Positions 1 to 11,788 of a stretch of 64,000 nucleotides of DNA are shown here, piece by piece (positions within the stretch are counted from its first letter, which is position 1; the number at the start of each line of letters is the position of its first letter). The DNA lies in contig CAWUHX010000300.1 in the NCBI GenBank assembly GCA_963922205.1, positions 248,001 through 312,000 of the forward strand. The letters are read 5' to 3'. The notes under the pieces were generated by a model. The model was not told the DNA's origin. It ran no database searches and saw nothing but the letters and a program-made list of their open reading frames with translations. The position numbers were made by a program, and so were the translations under genes. Origin of the DNA: Romanomermis culicivorax (Eukaryota > Nematoda > Enoplea > Mermithida > Mermithidae).

Positions 1-138
1 TGTTATCTGGCACAAGTTTTTGAACTAATCAACAATTTCGGTATTCCTGCTGGATGTGTTCATCCATTTGCTTATAACAATTACCAAGTTATAGCATGCA
101 CAAAGCTGTCGTCCCGCTTAGAATCCTATGCTATAACA
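1..138 (+). CDS. Partial open reading frame at left edge, unidentified
   Basis: Frame 1 is open from the first base for 45 codons and stops at TAA after a tryptophan codon; a possible 5' splice site (GTAATG) overlaps the same place, so this could be the last exon or an internal exon of a gene lying mostly left of the window. The predicted peptide is of mixed, protein-like composition (two cysteines, a Gly-Ile-Pro-Ala-Gly stretch, several aromatic residues) and unlike the lysine-rich noise frames typical of this AT-rich DNA. I do not recognise the family. It does not resemble the missing first exon of the PHAF1 gene downstream. An open run of this length can occur by chance, so confidence is low. 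Confidence 0.3.
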
Positions 139-888
139 TGGTAATGTTTTGAGGTAGGTGGACGGAATACCACAATTCTTCTTAACTTTTAGATGCTTTA
201 AATTTTCGGGATTTCCTTATTCCTCCACGACAAAATCATCATCTGTTTGCGTTTCCTCTGTCGTCATTTGTCCTTGAATCACTGAAATATCTGTAACATC
301 ACGCAATATTGCCACGAAATTGAAAATTGTCTCATCTAATTATGAGTTGCAGTGCGAATAGCTTGCTATTAGCGGCTGCGTTCTCAAAAAGGTAAATGGG
401 TTTAGGTGAATGAATAAAAGTCACATAGTAGTAAGAGGGGGGTTGTCATTAATGACTTAGATGTCTGCCACACACAAAACATGGGCAAATTTTCCAACCT
501 GACAGGGTGCCAAAAGCACCCGGGGGTCCGCCTTTGGCTACCACGTTTATGCTTGAAGGAACAATGCTGACCATCATTACAACTACTTTCTTGCTTTTTC
601 ATAATAAACTATGTTTGACTATTTATAGACAGAACTAAAATATTTGAGTTTTTTTATGTCTATTTTATTTGAAGCAATTTTTTTTTAAATTCCCACTGAT
701 TTTTCCAAAACATATGCCAATATTTCTAAAACGTGCACTGATTTTTTCAATGTATGTACCAGTTTTTTTTTGCCGGAGGCAAATGAAAATTTTTGAGGAC
801 GAGGAAATTTGAGGAAAGAACGAAATTGAGTTGGTCATTTGTACATGTACAAACGGCTCTCTCCCCATTGAGGGAAGAAAATTTTGGG
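139..888. other. Non-coding stretch, nothing recognised
   Basis: AT-rich sequence with only short noise frames on either strand. A 16-bp palindrome reading TTTGTACATGTACAAA lies near 838-853 and recurs near 1783-1798. No gene, RNA or transposon end could be assigned. Confidence 0.5.
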
Positions 889-1475
889 GATCAGATACAG
901 AAAAGACGCATTTTGGTGCATTTTAGAAGGTCATAATCTCAAAATTTTCCGGCGCTTCGCGCCGGTTATAACTTTAATGATCATTAATATGTATTACCAA
1001 GCTCAGACGCGGCTTTCAGAATGTCTACCTTCACCTATCATTTAACGTACAATAGTTCTCATCATCCCAAACGTATTATCTTATGTTTTAAATCGTAATG
1101 TTCAATATTTTATTTCGATATTTAATGAAGATTCACAGTTTCTCCTTGAAACATTTTTTGGGAAAGATCAATATACGTCAAGTCTCTAAACTTTTTGAAG
1201 CGATTATTCCTTTCTTAATGTAAAATCAATTCGGAAGCTTCATGGAAGTAGTTTTCGGAGATTTCTACTCTTCCACTCATGTCTTGTCGGCCAAGTTCAT
1301 GAGGGTCAACGAATAAATTACTGGTTTTAAAAATTTTCAAATAATAAAATTCTAAAAATTACGACTTTTGAACACAAAATTTGAATTTGATTCTTGAAAT
1401 AAATGTTTGGAAAATTGAATTTGCTGCGTCGCCGAATGTCAATTGACGAAAAATTTTTCCGGCGCTCAGCGCCGT
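889..1475. repeat. Dispersed repeat J, copy 1 (about 590 bp)
   Basis: This stretch recurs in reverse orientation at 13499-14091. Shared landmarks are the segment with AGAAGGTCATAATCTC next to a GGCGC/GCGCC hairpin at one end, the middle part with TTTTTGAAGCGATTATTCC, and a second GGCGC/GCGCC hairpin or its relic at the other end. Copies differ by many substitutions and small indels, so the insertions are old. No coding capacity is visible; a non-autonomous element is the likely explanation. Confidence 0.75.
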
Positions 1476-1832
1476 AAAGATTAACATCTTTTTCCGGCTT
1501 TCACTTGTCATTATAGAAGACTAACCATCAATTTATCATCTAATGCAAATTCATTATGCTATTGGATAGTTTTCTAGAAAATTTGTTCCACAATGCTTGT
1601 AAAACTTGTAAATCTCGAAAATTTCAATTTTTTGTTCAATTTTAGTGTTTGTAGTTATAAATAAAATTTGAAAATTACACAGATTTGGTTATTAGTCGTT
1701 GGCCATGGCGTAGAATAACACAGGTTACTTATTACCTATTTTTGCTATGCACAAATTGTACAAATGAAATATTGGCTGACGTTTGTACATGTACAAATGG
1801 GTCATGTACAAAAAAACCCTGGCATGCACCGA

Positions 1833-2010
1833 TCACACATGTAATTGGGGTCAAGTTCTATTGGAATCCCCCCCAGAAATCGTCGGCTATATGGCTAGCC
1901 ATTGGACGACCACCAAGATTTTCCAATCCTATGGCTAGCCATATGGTAGTCATAGGAACCCCCTCACTTTTGGTCGGAAAAATACTGAAAAATGTCAATT
2001 CTTGATGAAA
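1833..2010. repeat. Dispersed repeat G, copy 1
   Basis: Contains the signature palindrome ATGGCTAGCCAT twice, CCCCC tracts and the segment TCGGAAAAATACTGAAAAAT. The same order of motifs occurs at 11386-11560 and 16502-16738. The left end resembles ACATGTAATTGGGG, which is the terminal motif of copy 3. Confidence 0.7.
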
Positions 2011-2157
2011 AATGCAATTTTTGAACAAAAAATGGTCAAAAATTACTGAATGCAATTTTTGAACAAAAAATGGTCAAAAATTACTGAATGCAATTTTTGA
2101 ACAAAAAATGGTCAAAAATTACTGAATGCAATTTTTGAACAAAAAATGGTCAAAAAT
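2011..2157. repeat. 38-bp tandem repeat, about four copies
   Basis: Units start at 2011, 2049, 2087 and 2125 and are virtually identical; each contains GAACAAAAAATGGTC. The array sits at the right end of repeat G copy 1 and seems to have grown from its sequence, because G copy 2 has a single related segment (GGTCATTTTTGAGCAAACGG). Near identity of units indicates recent expansion. Confidence 0.9.
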
Positions 2158-2394
2158 TTGCTTTCATAAAATTTAGTATGTTTTTCAGTATATTGTCATC
2201 ATCCATTGTATCTTAAGCCTAAACACTCAGTCTGTATGGTTTTTGTTTCTGCTCATTTGTAATAATTCATTGTACTTACTTAGATTGAGATCTACTGATA
2301 CATGGTGATTTTCTATAACATTATTTCTTTGTCTAATTTTTTCATTATGAAGTGTATCGGCTGCTTCTTCTGGCCAATGTCACGTGGAACCATG

Positions 2395-3113
2395 CAGGGT
2401 TTTTTAGCACGGTTGAGAAATGTTACTTTTTTGGTGACAAACTAATGTAGGAGCTTATCAATTCTGATAACATGCTTTTATTGTATGACTCATGAAATGA
2501 ACTCATGAAATCATGCTTGACGTTGGTACTTTCAAAAGCAATAAGGCTGTCACCTCATTCTAATTAAATTAACTTATTCTTACATTATGCACTTGGTTAG
2601 TTAACCAAAAAAGTAAACATTCAGTGGTTAGTTTGACAGTTACGCTTTTAGGAATAGCTAGTCATTTTTTTGGATAAAAGATTACATGTTTTCATTGTTT
2701 CTGAAATTGCGCTTCATCTTCAATATAGGTTGTTGATCGATTTTTTTCAGGAAACGTACAATTATATTTGCTGTTCACTATAACTGATTTGAACAAACTT
2801 CAGTATATGTCAAAACAGCTGTTTTCAAATTACTCAAGTAGTGTACAAGAGGTTAGAGCCGAAGCTGATGCAGATTCGGGTTACAGTCATTTGCTAAGCA
2901 AAAGAGACCAAGAGAATGAAGAAACTAACAAAGTTTTTATTTGTGAAAACGACGATTTTTGATTTTTCACCACAATTGTGTGATATCTTCGATTTTTTTC
3001 TCGAACTTTTTTTTAAATATTTCTCCCTTTCGGTCATTAGACGGCGTGCTAACTTCAAAAAAAATTACATTAGCACGGCTTTGATTTCATTGGCATCGTG
3101 CTAAAAAACTTCC
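2395..3113. repeat. Probable degenerate DNA element with TTTTTTAGCAC ends
   Basis: The left end CAGGGTTTTTTAGCACG and the right end CGTGCTAAAAAACTTCCAGG are imperfect inverted repeats and match the termini of the short F elements at 8353 and 14650. No 8-bp target duplication is visible, so borders are approximate. The interior (about 2440-2890) is paralogous to 15425-15655, including a stretch that reads ...QEVRAEADADSG in one copy and ...QEVRADADSDSN in the other. This may be the remnant of a mobile-element coding exon, but it is too short to identify. Confidence 0.5.
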
Positions 3114-3251
3114 AGGTGCACACTTATCTACATAATCATTTATTCTTCCGCATGAAAACATATTATGTGCAATCGGAATCAAAAAGACGGATATCCAACA
3201 TTGCGCAAAAGTGATACACTTGAACTAATTCTCAAGTCTCAATTTTTGCAG

Positions 3252-5658
<2,407 letters not shown>

Positions 5659-6313
5659 TTTGAATTTTATTCGCGCTGACTTCAAAATCGCAAAATTGTC
5701 GTTTCTGTATTATTGTGTCAATTATCGGTTCAGATCATTGTCGACCACGCTTTCAGGTTTTGTCATTCATTTATAGTGCTGCAGGGCAGTGATTGTATAA
5801 TCTTTTCTCATCATTTGTCTCCTATTCATGAATTCAACAAAAGAGAACAAACCGTAGAAACTTTTTGAAGTTGATACCTAATAAAGTCAATTTTGACAAT
5901 AGTTATGATCAACATCACTTTAAAATCTTCACATTGAAATGACTCATATTCAGTGAGTGAATTACTTCTTGAGTTGAGCGCGATTAGTTCGCTTTTGTCT
6001 GGAATGGCTCCTGACAATTTTCCTGCTCGTCAAAAAATTTTCTCAATTTGATATTTGAGAAACCAACAGGATTAATTTTCCTCCTTGTCTTATTGTCAAT
6101 TTTTTTGAACTGATTTGTTTTTGTATGTTTGTTGCAACTTTATGTGCATTCGCGTAAAATGCTGGAATTCGTTTTCGTGAAAAAAACATTGCTTACCGAC
6201 CCAATTTTTTAGAAACACCATAAATGATTGTCTGGATCACAATTATATGAATTTCTATGAAATTATGCCCCTTTTTTTAAACGCTTGTCTTCTCTTTTAG
6301 GTGTACACGCAAA
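5659..6313. other. Intergenic spacer between PHAF1 and coiled-coil gene
   Basis: No coding exon recognised. The right end carries a pyrimidine-rich tract and an AG at 6299-6300, the acceptor used by the next gene. The 63-codon reverse frame here has no family resemblance and is treated as noise. Confidence 0.5.
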
Positions 6314-6997
6314 ATGACGTCACAACTCGAAGATCTAATGGCGGCTATAAATAAAAAATATTCGACGGAGAAACGTGAATATTTATCAGAAATTGGGATG
6401 CTAAAACGCAATTTAGACGTCAAAGAATTGCAACTGAATTCTAAAGGCGAAGAAATTTTACGTTTGCGGCAAGAAAACGACGGATTACGGAAGAAAATGG
6501 CGCAATTTCAGCGCCGATGTAGTAATGATTTTTTGGACATCCTTCTAGTAAAATCAAATACTGCTTCGCGAGGTAATTTATGTTCGAAAAATAGTGGAAA
6601 ATTTTTTAATAATGAAATCGCAGAGCCTTCAACTTCGGTAAAAATGTCGACATTGATCGATTCTTATTGTCAAACGGAAAATTTCGAAGATATTATAGAA
6701 AAAGAATTGCAATTACGATTGGAGGCGTTTATTAGATTATACGCTAATGAAAAAAATGATCCGAGAAATTTACGATTGGAAAGCGACGGTGGTGATCAGG
6801 AAGAATTTTCATCCGCCGAAGAATTTGCTTCAACAGAAGATTTAGTTAGCCAAGAGTATTCGCCTACCAAATCGAATTTCGAACGAAACGATAACAATTT
6901 AAAAGATTTTCTAATATCAACTCCAAAACGAGAGATACCAAGAGACGAATTTTCTCTACCGAGGTTGTCTTTGAGGTCTTGCAAAGAATTGACTTAA
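6314..6997 (+). CDS. Uncharacterised coiled-coil protein, 227 aa
   Basis: A single open frame from the ATG at 6314 to TAA at 6995-6997. Residues about 1-70 are highly charged with leucine/isoleucine heptads and should form a coiled coil (for example LRQENDGLRKKMAQFQRR). A second helical segment lies near 115-150. Residues about 155-200 are acidic and serine-rich, with repeated SAEEF/STEDL motifs and an SPTK site that look like phospho-acceptor clusters. The context favours a real gene: codon use is not random, a strong acceptor (CTCTTTTAG) lies 13 bases upstream of the ATG, and conserved genes in the same orientation flank it. No transmembrane or catalytic motif is visible and I cannot name the family. 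Further exons at either end cannot be excluded. Confidence 0.6.
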   Translation: MTSQLEDLMAAINKKYSTEKREYLSEIGMLKRNLDVKELQLNSKGEEILRLRQENDGLRKKMAQFQRRCSNDFLDILLVKSNTASRGNLCSKNSGKFFNNEIAEPSTSVKMSTLIDSYCQTENFEDIIEKELQLRLEAFIRLYANEKNDPRNLRLESDGGDQEEFSSAEEFASTEDLVSQEYSPTKSNFERNDNNLKDFLISTPKREIPRDEFSLPRLSLRSCKELT

Positions 6998-7685
6998 TAT
7001 TCCGCAGTAAGTCCACCTTCAATCAATACTCTTCGTATTAAATCATTCTTTCAGCGTTCTCTCAAAAAATTCTGTCACTCTGCGATCCTCAAAATGCAGA
7101 TCATCCAAGAAACATTTTTCGAAAGCATCTCGGTTTATGACTTTGGTTTACTATTCTTGACGTAAAAAATTAAAATGGAAAAAATCATAAATCCTTTAGA
7201 TCACTTTTTTTATGGCAAACTGATATTCAAATCTGAATTTAAACCTTTTCTTCCAGATTCTAATCCTCGACGAATAAGGCAATAATGTACGCTGGCTCAA
7301 AGTTGGTACCTATATAATATTGCTTTACTTACTGCTTTCACACTGTAGAAAATTTTGATTTGTTTTCCGAAAATTTGAATAGGTACCGTGATGAAAATTA
7401 ATTATCTCCTCAGATGCATTAACGATTTTTGATCCTTCTAGAATAAAATGTTTTGCGTTCTGATTTCGTAATAAATATGGTGCCGGAAAGTGTTTGCTTG
7501 TATTACATTTTAGTTGATGAATTTGCAGATGTATAGGTTTGTTGCGGAAGATTGTATCAAACGAAGATTGAATTTCACAATCTGGTTCATTTCCCTGAAA
7601 ATTAAAACATCGCAGAATTTCAACTCAGTTCCAAATAAGTCAAAACTCGAATTTCAGGCTCATCCGAATACTATATGTCCACATA
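6998..7685. other. Intergenic, nothing recognised
   Basis: AT-rich sequence with several AATAAA-like stretches (for example near 7181 and 7440) that could serve as the polyadenylation region of the upstream gene. No conserved frame. Confidence 0.4.
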
Positions 7686-8293
7686 CAGGTTGTTCCAAAA
7701 AAGTAGTACCCCAGCTAGAAAGCTAGAGTGTTTGGGTTGATTTCATTAGATAGCCTATTTACTCTAGTTTATCATCTCAAAATTCCATGTTGATCTGCAG
7801 AGCTTTTTCGATGCGATTTTTATTCCACTCTTCAAAAATTAAGTTATCAATTTTTAGCTACTACAACGTAAGATGACTCCAAAAATGTCTTACCACAAAT
7901 GAAAACTTTATGGACTAAACAGCGAATGTCCGATTTCTGTGCTGCGATTGTATATTTTGATAATCATGAACGAAAGTATTGTTTTCAGCCAACTGCACAT
8001 CTCTGAATTTTCAATGTTTTTCCAATTGAAGGCTGCTGAATTATCCTAAATTTGCTCAACATGGATTAGAATCATACATAACGATCTAAAACTCAAAAAA
8101 TTATCGATGAAAAATGGCAAAAATGAGTGCTTCTGCTTTGAGATATGCCAATCGAACCGTAAATTTTGAAGATTCATAAATCTCTGTATGGTACTAGATT
8201 GATTTCGCTATTTAAAGCAAACAATAGAACCTTAGAATTGGATGTCTTTTGGTTATTGTATGATGTTGGGCGGACCGTTTTTGGACCATCCTG
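7686..8293. mobile_element. Tc1/mariner-like non-autonomous element (608 bp)
   Basis: Ends are CAGGTTGTTCCAAAAAAG and its imperfect inverse TTTTTGGACCATCCTG, each flanked by TA (7684-7685 and 8294-8295), the target site of the Tc1/mariner superfamily. The TIR form (CAGG-TG-TCCAAAAA) is typical of that group. No transposase frame remains. It lies between the coiled-coil gene and frataxin. Confidence 0.75.
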
Positions 8294-8352
8294 TATGTAC
8301 GCACCTCGCAAATCATGCTCAAAATAAAAATTTTACTTTTTGATATATGATG

Positions 8353-8487
8353 CAGGGTTTTTTAGCACAAGTCCCATTAGAACAGCCGCTACTTTCCTTA
8401 ATTTGTTTTATTTTTTCTCAGCAAGACTAAAATTTTCATTAGCACCGGTCCAACTTTATTAGCACGGTGTTAAAAAAGAAAACCGTG
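8353..8487. mobile_element. Short F-type MITE, copy 1 (135 bp)
   Basis: Begins CAGGGTTTTTTAGCAC and ends AAAAAAGAAAACCGTG (inverse CACGGTTTTC). Flanks are ATATGATG (8345-8352) and GTATGATG (8488-8495), a 7/8 match, so an 8-bp TSD of hAT type. It shares its whole length with the copy at 14650-14789. Confidence 0.85.
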
Positions 8488-8495
8488 GTATGATG

Positions 8496-9106
8496 CAGAT
8501 GTGTTAAAAAAGACAAATTAGCATGAATTGGAAAAAACCGAACAGATCATGGTAGACCAAAATGACACGGCCATGCACGTTACGGAGCTCCGAGGTCTGT
8601 GGGTTCAAGGGATTTTTTTGGTGCGGAGGGTCATCGATTGTTCAAAATTTTATGAAGGTGTCCATTATGGAAAAAATTCGATTTTTCCATTAAAAAGGTC
8701 CGAAAATGGTTCAGAAATAGTATTGTCTGTCTAACAAACTGTAAAGAATGTATTTTTAGCGCGAAGTTTTCAGCAAATGACATTTTTGTTCTATAATGAT
8801 CATTTTTCATTACATTTTTCGATATTTTCCCGATCAAAATCGCGGCTAACCATTTGATCGACGGTTTCTGGGAGTTCTTACGACACTTCTCTCTAATTTA
8901 CACGTATTTATGGATACGGCATATTTTTGAACTAAAAAAGCGTCTGGTTTTGCAGTATTTCATTATTTCACTCCAGTGATATGACCTCGGTCTTGTGTTG
9001 AATTCACAAATCATTACTCTAGATTCGGAACTATGACCTGTGCCTTAGTCTGGATTCCTGTTTAGACATTGCCGTTCGAATTATTTAAAATTTTTCAGAT
9101 TTGCAC
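8496..9106. other. Region upstream of frataxin
   Basis: No exon recognised. A polypyrimidine tract and CAG at 9091-9098 sit eight bases before the frataxin ATG. A cis intron or a trans-spliced leader could use this acceptor. Confidence 0.5.
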
Positions 9107-9673
9107 ATGGCTTCCCAGAGACTGTTTTGTTTTCGGCAGCAATTAACTCTCAAACGCTCATTATGTTGGACTGCGCTAAAACCACATGCTAAATTTGCAT
9201 ATTTGAACTCAAGTTATTTGTCGAGCAGTATTTCAATTCGACTTATAAATCATGAAAGAATACGCCCGTTGACCTCTGGTCAAATGAGATTTATGCCGGA
9301 TAAATTGACTGAAAATCAATACCATCGATTAGCCGACGAAACCTTGGAATCGTTATGCGATTATTTCGAGAAACTGAGTGATAAATACGGCAAAAGCTCT
9401 AATTTGGACATAGACGTTGCCCATTCTATGGGCGTTTTGACCGTTAGTTTAGTTGGCTCGAACGGCGGAATCTTCGTGATCAATAAACAAACTCCCAATA
9501 AACAAATTTGGCTTTCGTCACCATTTTCCGGGCCTAAAAGGTACGATTTTTGTTCTGGAAAATGGTTATATTCGCACGACGGTAGTTGTTTGCACGATCT
9601 ATTGACGAAAGAAATTTCGGAGGTTTTTCGCGATGGAAAAGTCGATTTCGGCGTTTGTGCTTACGGAAAATAA
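9107..9673 (+). CDS. FXN: Frataxin, mitochondrial iron-sulfur cluster assembly factor
   Basis: An intronless frame of 188 codons from ATG at 9107. Residues about 1-55 are rich in Arg, Lys and Ser with almost no acidic residues, as expected for a mitochondrial presequence. The frataxin fold follows: an acidic first helix (LADETLESLCDYFEKL), then beta strands with DVAHSMGVLTVSL, the near-invariant NKQTPNKQIWLSSP and GPKRYDF, the W-YSHDG segment, and the last helix (LHDLLTKEISEVF). Frataxin stimulates the cysteine desulfurase-ISCU complex in the mitochondrial matrix. I preferred 9107 to an upstream in-frame TTG because it is the first ATG after the acceptor at 9098. Length and domain order are normal, so the gene looks intact. 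RTN4IP1, the next gene in the same direction, is also mitochondrial. Confidence 0.96.
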   Translation: MASQRLFCFRQQLTLKRSLCWTALKPHAKFAYLNSSYLSSSISIRLINHERIRPLTSGQMRFMPDKLTENQYHRLADETLESLCDYFEKLSDKYGKSSNLDIDVAHSMGVLTVSLVGSNGGIFVINKQTPNKQIWLSSPFSGPKRYDFCSGKWLYSHDGSCLHDLLTKEISEVFRDGKVDFGVCAYGK

Positions 9674-11788
9674 ATATTTTCGAATCAAGTGACTTTTTCT
9701 TAATCTTTCTGCTTTCGATAGTTGTACTTACTTTGATTAGTCTTAATTGTTTGAGTCTTTTAAAGACTAAAATCGCCACTATTAAATTACGATTTTCAGA
9801 ATTTCAAACGATTGTAGGAAATTCCGGCTATATAATATATGAGCTGAAATTTGTTGAATCGTAATTATTCGAAAATTCTTGTGATCGAACGCCTCGGATC
9901 CAGTTGTGTACTTCAAATCGTGAAGTATGTAAAGGTTCAGGAAAAAACTGGAAGAAAATACGGATGTCGGGAGTTTCCCCGACAAATACGGGTAGATAGG
10001 GGACCCAGGGTTTTATTTTTCATTTTTTCTCCACAGGCCTATTGGCTCCTAGGATCAAAATTTTACAGACCAATCCGAATTTCAACGAGCCCAAACTAAA
10101 ATGTTTGTAGACGAATGTGGTAGTAAAATACAGTTTTTTCAACAAATTCATTCAAAAAAACGCTTCAAAATCACACAGTAGAAGCCCATATAACAGATCA
10201 AGCGTTTTGAATACATTTTCTATCACACAGAGAATAATAAGGGTCACATTAGGTCAGTCACTATTCAATCAATGATATGTATTACAATTTCAGTTTAAAT
10301 ATTCAATCTTATAGTGTAGCACTTCTGTTCTTTTGTCTATTCTTCGTCTAATTGAGCGAAATGAACAGTGCATGCAACTTTTCTGCTTTACTGATATCAA
10401 CTCAGCTTTTACGACAAATGAAACATTTTGCATTAGCACGATTCTACCAGGAACAGACGAGGCTGATTTTGCAACAACTGCCGTTTTAGCTGTTTCGAAT
10501 TCCTGGCACTTCTTTGATTGCACAAGAATATTTTTACATAAGCCATGCGACATCACCTTGTTGATTCGACCGAATTCAATAGTTAAATATCTACATCTAT
10601 TGTTTTTTTTCAAGCTAGATAAATTTTATTCGTCTTTAGACAAAATACATTCAGAAAAGAATAAAGGAATTATATTATCACGAGCTTAGAGGCGATTAGT
10701 ACCGCGCGGATATAAGCTCAAAAAGGCTGTTTGTCAAAAATACATAAAGCTCTCATTGTTGTGTAAATGAATATTTCGTGCAACACATCTGATATACACA
10801 ACTACAGCATCACAGAATAATTTTTAAAAACATAAGGTAAGTACAGATAATATAATTCCGCGTAGAGGCGACGTTGTTTGAAATTCGAAGCTGAAAACAC
10901 CTCTAAATTGCGCTAAAATTCTTAGATTTTTACAAGCCAATTTGGCTTGTGCCGCTAAATTTTTAGGAGCCAATTAGGATTTTTAAGAGCCATGGCTCCC
11001 AATCGGCCTAAAAATAAAACCCTGATCCCACCCTCCCCCAATTCGGTCGAACACTGAAAAAATATCCATGGTAGGAGGCAGTATATAAATTCCCAAAAAA
11101 TGTCCACCTTTTGAGACCCCTTACCTCCATGAGGCCAGATATTCTTCCAGTGAACCTCGACGAGATATTACGTGCGTGGCTTTTCAATTTTCTCAATGTT
11201 GATTTTGATTCCATAGTTCGAGATTACCTTATGTCAATCATTCTCGAAATATAATAATTTTGTTAAAAGCTTGCGCTTTATCGTGAATCAAAAGTATGTT
11301 CTCTGAGAGACTTTCTGAGTGAATCGGACTTTCCAAAAATTTTCCGTCAAGTCATACGTGTGATTTGGAGGAAGTGTCGTAAGAACCCCAAAAATCGTCG
11401 GCCATATGGTGACCCGCTCAAGATTCGCTAAGCAATATGGCTGCCATAGAAATCTCCATCCTCTTGCTCGAAAAAAAACTGAAAAATGTCAATTTTGGAT
11501 AGATAATGGTCATTTTTGAGCAAACGGTGAAGTGTGTCAATTTTTCATTGCTTCGCGCCATAAATACATATATTCTTACGGGGTTTTAGACAAAAATTAC
11601 TATTTTCTGAACTCTTGCATCGTCCTTAAGGCAAAAAAATTTTCTCCAATGACCCCCGAAAATTTTGAATAGTCAGTGACACTCCGCTTCAAAAAATAGC
11701 TTTATCCCTCTAGGCTTCGGAGCTCCGTGACATGTATGCGTCAGATACTCATCTTTAAAAATTTTTAATTTTTCAGATTTTTATCGTC
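9674..11788. other. Intergenic between FXN and RTN4IP1
   Basis: Contains an old repeat with alternating TTTTACAAGCCAATTTGGCTTG and GAGCCATGGCTC palindromes (10930-11025; relatives at 13090-13180, 14105-14190, 22110-22210 and 36645-36720) and repeat G copy 2 at 11386-11560. A reverse open stretch at 10290-10613 is discussed under findings. The acceptor for RTN4IP1 is at 11771-11776. Confidence 0.5.
11386..11560. repeat. Dispersed repeat G, copy 2
   Basis: Shares with copies 1 and 3 the order CCCC, AAATCGTCGGCCATATGG, AGATTCG, TCGAAAAAAAACTGAAAAAT and the hairpin relic GCTTCGCGCC. It is more degraded than the others. Its right end may extend to about 11733, where CTCCGTGACATGTATG resembles the right terminus of copy 3. 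Confidence 0.6.

Noticed and set aside
3113-3251. Search for the PHAF1 start exon immediately upstream
   Set aside because: No frame in 3113-3251 encodes the conserved N-terminus; left unassigned rather than forced.
10333-10689. 118-codon plus frame between FXN and RTN4IP1
   Set aside because: It is antisense to another open stretch, has no recognised domain, and carries a phenylalanine-rich end typical of AT-rich noise.
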